Below are positions 1 to 5,108 of a stretch of DNA of 6,265 nt, one piece after another. A model generated the notes under the pieces. It made no database searches. It was not told the origin of the DNA and worked only from the letters and a program-made list of their open reading frames with translations. The stretch is from assembly GCA_016781705.1 (NCBI GenBank), contig JADDPV010000128.1:1-6265 (forward strand), given 5' to 3'. The first letter of the stretch is position 1. Each line of letters begins with the position of its first letter. This DNA is from Rubrobacter sp. Lineage in GTDB: Bacteria; Actinomycetota; Rubrobacteria; Rubrobacterales; Rubrobacteraceae. The position numbers were made by a program, and so were the translations under genes.

Positions 1-1452
1 CACCCGGACGCCTCCGACGCCTTCAGGGACCCGACCGACGCCGTCGTCTCCGAGGCCGCCCGGGACGCTGGCTTGGGGGACGAGCTGCGGGCGGAGCGCG
101 AATCCAAGCTACCGTTCGACTCGGCCCGGGGTTTTCACGCCAATATCGTCGATGGACGCCTCTGCGCGGAGGGCGCGGCGGAGGCGCTCGTCCCCCGCTG
201 CAACGGGGTGCACCGCGACGGCGCAGAACATCCACTTGATGAGGACGGCAGACGCGAGCTGCTCGCGCAGGCCAGGCGTCTCGCCAAGCGCGGCCTGCGC
301 GTGCTCATGGTCGCCGAAGGCCCGCCCGACGCCACGCTCGACGACCCGCGCGGGCTCGTCGCCCTCGGCTTTTTGGGGATCAGCGACCCATTGAGGCCCG
401 CGGTGCCGGAGGCGGTGCGCCGCTGCCACGACGCGGGGGTGCGTGTGGTCATGCTCACCGGCGACCACCCCTCCACCGCCCGCGCCGTCGCCCATGAGGC
501 CGGCTTGCCAGACGGCGACCGCGTCCTCACCGGCTCGGAGATAGCCGGGCTCGACGACGAGGAGTTGGACCTGCGTCTCGAGCGGACGACGATCGTCGCG
601 CGAGTCACACCACTGGATAAGCTGCGGATCGTCGAGAGCCTCCAGCGCCGGGGTCACACCGTGGCGATGACTGGCGACGGCGTCAACGACGCGCCGGCCT
701 TGCGACTCGCGGACGTGGGCGTGGCGATGGGACGCGGCGGCACGGAGGTCGCCCGCCAAACCGCCGACGTGGTGCTCGCCGACGACGATTTTTCCACCCT
801 GGTCGAGGCCCTGGTAGAGGGACGCAGCTTCTGGCGCAACATCCGACGGGCTCTGGGGTTGCTGCTGGGCGGCAACCTCGGCGAGCTCGGCCTCCAGGTC
901 GGGGCGAGCGTGCTGGGACTCGCCTCCCCGCTGACCACCCGCCAGATCCTCGCGGTCAACCTGGTCACGGACGTCCTGCCCGCCCTCGCCGTGGCGCTCC
1001 AGCAGCCCGAGCACCACGACCTCGGCGCTTTGTCTCGTGAAGGCGCCTCCGCCCTCGACAAGCCCTTGCGCAACGACATCCTGCGCCGCGGGACCGCGAC
1101 CGCTGCACCCGCGCTCGCCGCCTATATCTTCTCGCTGCGCTCCGGCGGCCTGCCGGAGGCGCGAACCGTCGCCTTCGCCAGCATCGTCGTCACCCAGCTC
1201 GCCCAGACCCTCGACGCCGGACGGGCAGAAGGCGGTCTCAGCCGCTCGGTGCTCGGGGCCGTGGCCGGCTCCGCCGGCATGCTCGTGGCGGCCCTCGCCG
1301 CGAGGCCCCTGCGTGGCTTCTTCGGCCTCGCGGTACCAGGCCCCCTCGGCTGGACCCTCGTCGGAGCCGGAGCACTCGTCGCCGTGCTGCTCGGCCGCTT
1401 GCGCTCCTACTCGGGCTCCGCCGGACCCGTGCTCGCCCCGCTTCCCGCTTAG
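1..1452 (+). CDS. Cation-translocating P-type ATPase, CtpH/CtpI-like, C-terminal part (5' truncated by window)
   Basis: ATP-driven membrane pump for a cation; the ion cannot be read from this fragment. The frame is open from base 1 with no start, so the gene begins upstream; the TTG at 73 lies inside the nucleotide-binding domain and is not a real start. Counting codons from base 1: end of the N domain (LPFDS near residue 37-41, an EGA triplet at 57-59 where families usually have KGA), SDPLRP near 128-133, MLTGD at 151-155, the P-domain lysine K207 in TPLDKL, and the hinge motif MTGDGVNDAPAL at 223-234. The DKTGT phosphorylation site must be upstream. Helices M5 (with NLGEL, N292 and E295) and M6 (NLVTD, N320 to D324) carry likely ion-site residues, followed by four more hydrophobic segments. 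The M5-M6 wording resembles mycobacterial CtpH/CtpI. It ends with two consecutive TAG codons. Confidence 0.9.
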   Translation, partial: HPDASDAFRDPTDAVVSEAARDAGLGDELRAERESKLPFDSARGFHANIVDGRLCAEGAAEALVPRCNGVHRDGAEHPLDEDGRRELLAQARRLAKRGLRVLMVAEGPPDATLDDPRGLVALGFLGISDPLRPAVPEAVRRCHDAGVRVVMLTGDHPSTARAVAHEAGLPDGDRVLTGSEIAGLDDEELDLRLERTTIVARVTPLDKLRIVESLQRRGHTVAMTGDGVNDAPALRLADVGVAMGRGGTEVARQTADVVLADDDFSTLVEALVEGRSFWRNIRRALGLLLGGNLGELGLQVGASVLGLASPLTTRQILAVNLVTDVLPALAVALQQPEHHDLGALSREGASALDKPLRNDILRRGTATAAPALAAYIFSLRSGGLPEARTVAFASIVVTQLAQTLDAGRAEGGLSRSVLGAVAGSAGMLVAALAARPLRGFFGLAVPGPLGWTLVGAGALVAVLLGRLRSYSGSAGPVLAPLPA

Positions 1453-1470
1453 TAGACCGGAAGATCCTTA

Positions 1471-1588
1471 TAAGAGCTTCCGCCAATAGGCTGGCAACTT
1501 TTCATACTTGGTAGCTCTCAGAGTGATTCAACAGCCTTTCCATTGTTTCTTGATACATATGCTACTCGCCTATTGGCGGAGCCTCTAA
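1471..1588 (+). repeat. 118-bp repeat, copy A
   Basis: First of two colinear copies, with no gaps needed and 90 of 118 positions identical. Its own ends are inverted: AGAGCTTCCGCCAATAGGC at 1473-1491 against the reverse complement of 1568-1586, with two mismatches. The best conserved blocks between copies are 1482-1503, which includes GGCTGGCAACTTTTC, and 1561-1579, GCTACTCGCCTATTGGCGG less its last base. The middle (about 1539-1560) has diverged and is AT-rich in this copy. Confidence 0.85.
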
Positions 1589-1626
1589 GACAAGAAATGT
1601 TCTATTTAGAGGCTGCACCAATAGGC
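1568..1626 (+). terminator. Strong central hairpin between the two repeat copies, possible terminator
   Basis: The 21-base arms at 1568-1588 and 1606-1626 pair with only two mismatches around a 17-base loop. This is the most stable local hairpin I can see in the window. It lies about 115 bases after the ATPase stop and could end that transcript, but no uridine run follows, so it is not a classical intrinsic terminator. The pairing is seen directly; the terminator role is inferred. Confidence 0.3.
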
Positions 1627-1723
1627 TGGCAACTTTTCGTACTTGGCAGCTCTCAAAGCGATTGAATAGCCTTCGCCCAGCCCCTTGTCACGTTCGCTAC
1701 TCGCCTATTGGCGCAAGCTCTTA
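1606..1723 (+). repeat. 118-bp repeat, copy B
   Basis: Second copy, in the same orientation and of the same length as the one at 1471-1588. Its left end reads TTAGAGGCT and its right end, reverse complemented, reads TAAGAGCTT. Its left end therefore matches copy A's right end better than copy A's left end, and its right end pairs with copy A's left end. Its central part (about 1674-1695) is GC-richer than that of copy A. The right end lies about 30 bases before the ATG of the ZIP gene. Confidence 0.85.
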
Positions 1724-1742
1724 GCGATCTTCCTACAAGCGT

Positions 1743-1747
1743 GAGGT
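1743..1747 (+). promoter_or_regulatory. Ribosome binding site deciding the first ZIP start
   Basis: GAGGT sits five bases before ATG at 1753, within the useful Shine-Dalgarno range. This favours ATG 1753 over the in-frame TTG at 1708, which falls inside the inverted end of the repeat element and has no comparable upstream purine block. Confidence 0.5.
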
Positions 1748-1752
1748 TCGAA

Positions 1753-2475
1753 ATGGCCCTGTTGCTACGCCCTCATGGGGTTCTACGTGTCGGTGTGGTG
1801 CCGGTGGCCCTGGGGCTGCTGTGGTACCCGTTCCTGCGGCGCCTGGGTACCGCGGGCGTGAACGCCATCCTGGCCCTAACGGTGGGGCTGCTTATCTTCC
1901 TGGTGGTGGACACGCTGCTGGAGGCCGGGGAGGTAGCCGTCGAGCTGCCTGGCGCCTTCTCCGGGATCCCGCTGGTGATCCTGGTGGCCCTGCTCACCCT
2001 GCTCGGGCTTCTGGGGGCCGAACGGCTGTTTCGACGCGGGAGCGGGGAGGCGAGCCGGCTCTCGACCTCCTACCGCATATCCCTGGGCATAGGGCTGCAC
2101 AACCTGGGGGAGGGGCTGGCCATAGGGGCGGCGTTTGCCCTCGGGGAGGCAGCTTTGGGGGCCTTCCTGGTCGTCAGGTTCACCCTGCACAACATCACGG
2201 AGGGCGTCGGGATCGCGGCGCCCATCCTCAAGGAAAAGCCCAAACTCGCGCACTTCGCCGGGCTGGCGCTCCTCGCCGGGGGGCCGGCCATCGTGGGGAC
2301 CTGGATCGGTGGCTTCGCCTACTCGAACCTCGCTGCGACCGTCTTCCTGGCCGTGGGGGCCGGGGCCATCCTGCAGGTCATCTACGAGGTCACGCGGATG
2401 CTCCTGAAAGACTTCGCCTGGGCCAAGACCGCGGTCCTCTCCGCCCCGAGCTTGGGGGGCTCACGGCCGGCATAG
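1753..2475 (+). CDS. ZIP-family divalent metal transporter, C-terminal helix lost by frameshift
   Basis: Inner-membrane carrier expected to move zinc or a related divalent cation into the cytoplasm. The open frame gives 240 residues. Visible helices: about 12-26, 33-56, 65-85, 105-130 with the ZIP metal motif HNLGEG (H116, N117, E120), 137-158 with HNITEG (H146, N147, E150), 164-184 and 187-206. The usual eighth helix is missing: the frame leaves at the six-G run 2454-2459 and ends in an unconserved SRPA tail, while the next frame reads LGGLTAGIAIMY, a typical ZIP last helix. Residues 5-15 also look wrong (RPHGVLR in a helix); the frame one base over reads YALMGFYVSV there. The gene starts just after the palindromic repeat. 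A family member is certain; whether the present protein works is doubtful. Confidence 0.8.
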   Translation: MALLLRPHGVLRVGVVPVALGLLWYPFLRRLGTAGVNAILALTVGLLIFLVVDTLLEAGEVAVELPGAFSGIPLVILVALLTLLGLLGAERLFRRGSGEASRLSTSYRISLGIGLHNLGEGLAIGAAFALGEAALGAFLVVRFTLHNITEGVGIAAPILKEKPKLAHFAGLALLAGGPAIVGTWIGGFAYSNLAATVFLAVGAGAILQVIYEVTRMLLKDFAWAKTAVLSAPSLGGSRPA

Positions 2476-2512
2476 CCATTATGTACTGACGGGTCTCTTA
2501 ATGAGCGTTTGA
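2454..2512 (+). pseudogene. Out-of-frame remnant of the first ZIP transporter's last helix
   Basis: With one extra G in the run at 2454-2459 the frame continues as LGGLTAGIAIMY to 2486, where TGA interrupts it. With one further base (TAC-CTG instead of TAC-TG) it continues LTGLLMSV and ends at TGA 2510-2512. The joined tail, GIAIMYLTGLLMSV, is what ZIP proteins of this kind usually carry at the C-terminus. Two single-base losses, both in homopolymers, explain the tail. Confidence 0.65.
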
Positions 2513-2594
2513 TCCTCTTTCAGACCGAGCGGGGACGTGCTATCAATAGGACCGTGCGCCCCGTTAGTCACACGATGCCCGGAGACGAGACGCG

Positions 2595-3415
2595 ATGATC
2601 GGCTTCTTCGCGGACCTGCCGCCGGTCTTGCAGGCGCTCTTGGCGACGCTGTTCACGTGGGGGATGACGGCGCTCGGGGCGGCGCTGGTATTTGGGACCA
2701 AGAACGTGCCCAGGAAGCTGTTGGACTCGATGCTCGGGTTCGCGGCGGGGGTGATGATCGCGGCGAGCTTCTGGTCGCTGCTGGCGCCGGCGATAGAACT
2801 CTCGGAGGGCGGGGATCTGCCGGTGTGGGTGCCGCCGCTCGTGGGGTTCATGGCCGGGGGGTATTCTTGCGCCTTTTGGACCGGCTGTTGCCGCACCTGC
2901 ACCCCGGCATGAAGATGTCGGAGGCCGAGGGGATCGAGACCAGCTGGCGGCGCAGCGTGCTCCTGGTGTCGGCGATCACGCTGCACAACATCCCGGAGGG
3001 GCTGGCCGTGGGGGTCGCCTTCGGGGCGGTGGGCCTCGGCATCACGGAGGGCGTCCCGGGGGCCACGCTGGGCGGGGCGATCGCGCTCGCCGTCGGCATA
3101 GGCTTGCAGAATTTCCCGGAGGGCACGGCCGTCTCCATGCCCTTGAGGCGCGAGGGGATGAGCCGGGGCAGGAGCTTCTTCTACGGCCAGCTCTCGGGGG
3201 TGGTCGAGCCGATCGCGGCGGTCGTCGGGGCGGCGGCCGTGTTGCTGGCGCAGCCCACGCTGCCCTACGCCCTCGCGTTCGCCGCCGGCGCCATGATCTT
3301 CGTCGTCGTCGAGGAGCTCATCCCCGAGGCCAAGCGCGGCAGCCCCGACATAGCCGCCATGAGCCTCATGGTCGGCTTCTCGGTCATGATGGTCCTCGAC
3401 GTGGCGCTGGGATAG
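2595..3415 (+). pseudogene. GufA-type ZIP metal transporter split by a -1 frameshift at 2856-2861
   Basis: A second metal carrier, of the GufA/ZupT-like branch. ATG 2595 is preceded by GGAG at 2581-2584. The first frame gives TWGMTALGAALVF, LDSMLGFAAGVMIAASFWSL and PAIEL, typical of GufA helices 1-2, up to MAGG at residue 89. It then runs off to TGA at 2910-2912. The frame one base back resumes exactly there as VFLRLLDRLLPHLHPG and continues through HNIPEG (H131, N132, E135), QNFPEG (Q172, N173, E176), SFFYGQLSGVVEP and EELIPEA to TAG 3413-3415. Joined, the protein is 273 residues, a normal family length. One missing G in the run of six at 2856-2861 accounts for everything. It could be a pseudogene, a sequencing error or a slippage site. 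It is unlike the first ZIP gene in sequence, so not a recent duplicate. Confidence 0.88.
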
Positions 3416-3427
3416 CTAGGCCGGCTA

Positions 3428-3441
3428 GTCAGCAAGAACGG
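3428..3441 (+). repeat. 14-bp dispersed repeat, first copy (second at 5099-5112)
   Basis: GTCAGCAAGAACGG occurs here, 12 bases after the second ZIP stop, and again at 5099-5112, where it spans the presumed nagA start. By base composition alone a repeated 14-mer in 6 kb is mildly unusual. Role unknown. Confidence 0.5.
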
Positions 3442-3486
3442 GGTCGGGAGACCGTCGCCGGGCCGCGCCGTCGGGGTCCTTCAGAA

Positions 3487-3522
3487 CGGTGGGCGGTTTC
3501 TCCACCGATTATCGGGGTGGAG
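3487..3522 (+). promoter_or_regulatory. Pair of mutually exclusive hairpins in the spacer after the second ZIP gene
   Basis: CCACC at 3502-3506 can pair with CGGTGG upstream (3487-3492 with 3502-3507) or with GGTGGAG downstream (3500-3506 with 3516-3522). A third folding, CCGAT with ATCGG (3505-3515), extends the second. Competing pairings of this type can be an attenuator, but I recognise no known riboswitch, and GC-rich DNA makes such stems by chance. Confidence 0.25.
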
Positions 3523-3537
3523 GATCTGCGCCCGAGG

Positions 3538-3571
3538 AGAAGCTGACGGGCCGAAGTGCTGATCAGCTTTT
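3538..3571 (+). terminator. Terminator-like hairpin followed by TTTT
   Basis: AGAAGCTGA at 3538-3546 pairs with TCAGCTTTT at 3563-3571 (nine pairs, one G-U) around a 16-base loop; the downstream arm ends in four T. It may end transcription from the ZIP genes before the permease promoter. The T run is short and belongs to the stem, so confidence is low. Confidence 0.3.
3558..3567. promoter_or_regulatory. Perfect 10-bp palindrome GCTGATCAGC, possible operator
   Basis: A perfect palindrome flanked by AAGT and TTTT lies about 20 bases upstream of a TATGAT hexamer and 58 bases before the permease ATG. This spacing would suit a dimeric repressor. It overlaps the terminator-like stem, so only one of the two readings may be meaningful. 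Confidence 0.25.
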
Positions 3572-3585
3572 AGTTCCGAACGTCC

Positions 3586-3615
3586 TATGATGCCGTCTCA
3601 CCTCTCCCGTATACT
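3586..3615 (+). promoter_or_regulatory. Two -10-like hexamers upstream of the permease
   Basis: TATGAT (3586-3591) and TATACT (3610-3615) each match the -10 consensus at five of six positions. No convincing -35 box stands upstream of either. TATACT ends nine bases before ATG 3625, so a transcript from it would start almost at the start codon, giving a leaderless or nearly leaderless message, which is common in actinobacteria. Confidence 0.35.
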
Positions 3616-3624
3616 GCCGCCGCC

Positions 3625-5007
3625 ATGAGAGACGAGGAGCGAATGGGAGCCTCCGAAGAGCGGGGGCACGGAGTGGCGACGCGGGGCAAGGCGTCCGGGC
3701 TGGCGGTGTGGTCTTGGGCGTTGTACGACTTTTCGAACACCATATTTTCGATCAGCATCCTCAGCTTCTTCTTTCCGTTGTGGCTGGGCGACGAGTTGGG
3801 CGCGGGGGCGAGCGTAGTCAACTACGTCTCGGCCGCCTCGGCGCTCCTCGTCGCGCTCACCGCGCCTTTCTTGGGCTCCGTGGCGGACCTGCGCCAGCGG
3901 CGGCTGCCGTACCTGATCCTGCTCACCACTGTCGCCGTGCTCTTTACGGCGGGGCTGGATCTCGCCGGGGGCGTCCTGGTGGCGTGCGCGCTCTTCGCGG
4001 CGGCGGACGTCGCCTACCAGTCGGCGCTCGTGTTCTACAACGCGCTCTTGCCGGGTGTCTCTGCGGGGCGTGGGGCGGGCAGGGTCAGCGGGTACGGCAC
4101 CGCTCTAGGCTACATCGGGAGCATCGTCGCCCTCGTCGCCCTCACCTACTTCGTCACCGACGGGGCGGCCATCAAAGGGTGGCTCGGCCCGTTTGGCGCC
4201 TGGATCGACACGGGCGGCCAGCCCAACTCCAACGCGTTCCTGCCGACGGCGGTCCTGTACCTCCTCTTCAGCCTGCCGGCCTTCCTCTTCGTCCCGGACA
4301 CGGCCGTGCGCCCGCCGCGCCCGGTGAGCCTCGTCGGGACCTACCGGAACGTCATCTCGACGGCGAGGAACATGCGCGCCTCTTACCTGGGGGTCGGGAC
4401 ATTCATCGTGGCGACGCTGCTCTACACCGACGCGGCGAACACCGCCATCGCGAACATGTCGCTCTACGGGCGCGAGGTCTTCGGGATGGAACAGGCCGAG
4501 ATACGCAACCTCCTCCTCTTCTCGACGGTCTTCGCGGGCCTGGGCTCTCTGGGCTTCGGGTACGCCTCGGACAGGTTGGGCCCGAAAAAAGCGCTCGTGT
4601 GGGTGCTCCTGATGTGGCTCGTCGCCATCGTGCTCGCCGCGCTCGCGCTCGCGCCATGGATGCTGCTCCTCGCGGGGCCGCTCGTCGGTGCGGCTCTGGG
4701 GGGGACGTGGACCGTCAGCCGCGTCATGCTCGTCGCGCTCTCACCCCCCGAAAAGCTCGGGGAGTTCTTCGGGATGTACAGCATCGCCGGGCGTCTCTCC
4801 GCGGTCGCCGGGCCGGCGATAACAGCGGTGCTGCTCACGGTCTTCGAGCCCCTGGGGACGGGGGCGTACAGGATCTCCATAGGCTCCCTCGCCCTCGTTA
4901 TGGCCCTGGGCCTCTTCTTCCTCCTACGCGTCCCCGACGTCCGACCGGAACCGAACGTGGAAGAGTTCGCCCCCGAGGAGGAGACCCCCGGAACGGGCGC
5001 CGTATAG
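3625..5007 (+). CDS. UMF1-family major facilitator permease (Atg22-related)
   Basis: Twelve-helix membrane transporter of the UMF1 branch of the major facilitator superfamily. Yeast Atg22, linked to amino-acid release from the vacuole, is a relative; bacterial substrates are mostly unknown. The hallmark WALYDFSN opens helix 1 (31-38). MFS loop motifs are present in both halves: GSVADLRQRR at 84-93 and GYASDRLGPKK at 312-322. The protein is 460 residues, has a charged cytoplasmic N-terminus and ends in an acidic tail rich in Glu and Pro. ATG 3625 suits near-leaderless translation from the TATACT box. ATG 3643, six codons in, has GAGGAG three bases upstream and is an alternative. The gene is intact, including an in-frame run of seven G at 4688-4694. 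nagA follows after about 100 bases on the same strand, so co-transcription is possible, but a sugar substrate is only a guess. Confidence 0.88.
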   Translation: MRDEERMGASEERGHGVATRGKASGLAVWSWALYDFSNTIFSISILSFFFPLWLGDELGAGASVVNYVSAASALLVALTAPFLGSVADLRQRRLPYLILLTTVAVLFTAGLDLAGGVLVACALFAAADVAYQSALVFYNALLPGVSAGRGAGRVSGYGTALGYIGSIVALVALTYFVTDGAAIKGWLGPFGAWIDTGGQPNSNAFLPTAVLYLLFSLPAFLFVPDTAVRPPRPVSLVGTYRNVISTARNMRASYLGVGTFIVATLLYTDAANTAIANMSLYGREVFGMEQAEIRNLLLFSTVFAGLGSLGFGYASDRLGPKKALVWVLLMWLVAIVLAALALAPWMLLLAGPLVGAALGGTWTVSRVMLVALSPPEKLGEFFGMYSIAGRLSAVAGPAITAVLLTVFEPLGTGAYRISIGSLALVMALGLFFLLRVPDVRPEPNVEEFAPEEETPGTGAV

Positions 5008-5034
5008 ACTCCACGGCGTAGCCCGGACGCCCGA

Positions 5035-5060
5035 GCGAGACGCCAGGGCGAGACGTCAGG
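5035..5060 (+). repeat. Tandem 13-bp repeat upstream of nagA
   Basis: GCGAGACGCCAGG (5035-5047) is followed at once by GCGAGACGTCAGG (5048-5060), with 12 of 13 bases the same. It lies in the spacer between the permease and nagA. It may be a recent slippage duplication or a pair of protein-binding sites; nothing else distinguishes the two. Confidence 0.7.
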
Positions 5061-5108
5061 CTCCTTCGAGGACGGGGGACGGTAACGGAAGGCAAAAGGT
5101 CAGCAAGA

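Larger units (their letters stand above)
1459..1733. mobile_element. Composite palindromic element, MITE-like, with ~30-bp inverted ends
   Basis: This fills the gap between the ATPase stop and the ZIP transporter and encodes no protein. The left end (1459-1491) and right end (1703-1733) are inverted copies of each other: GGAAGATC, then a 4- versus 2-base spacer, then TAAGAGCTT, one C/G mismatch, and CGCCAATAGGC. Inside are two 118-bp direct copies separated by 17 bases. The interior is clearly richer in A and T than the flanking genes. TA dinucleotides border the AGAGCTT ends, which would fit a TA-target element of the IS630/Tc1 kind, but no transposase or unambiguous target duplication is visible. 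It could instead be an immobile palindromic intergenic repeat or an RNA-structured spacer. The repeat structure is seen directly; mobility is inferred. Confidence 0.5.

Noticed and set aside
109..1017. Long minus-strand open frame opposite the ATPase
   Set aside because: It is a shadow of the strongly conserved plus-strand ATPase; its translation is Arg/Gly/His-rich with no recognisable motif.
1471..1723. CRISPR array or integron attC site
   Set aside because: There are only two long units with inverted ends and a diverged middle, with no short identical repeats with unique spacers and no attC core sites.
1708..1752. TTG at 1708 as start of the first ZIP gene
   Set aside because: It lies in the inverted end of the repeat element and adds residues unlike a ZIP N-terminus, whereas ATG 1753 has a ribosome site.
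2518..2546. Promoter for the second ZIP gene (TTTCAG, 17 bases, TATCAA)
   Set aside because: The -35 half matches the consensus at only about two of six positions; too weak to list.
3416..3430. CTAG-flanked near-palindrome after the second ZIP stop as a metalloregulator box
   Set aside because: The symmetry is imperfect and it does not match DtxR, Fur or Zur boxes that I know.
4998..5018. Six-pair hairpin across the permease stop as terminator
   Set aside because: It has a short stem and no T run, and sits in GC-rich sequence where such stems arise readily.
3708..5021. Long plus-strand open frame overlapping the permease
   Set aside because: It is an Arg- and Ala-rich shadow of the permease frame, which carries clear MFS motifs.
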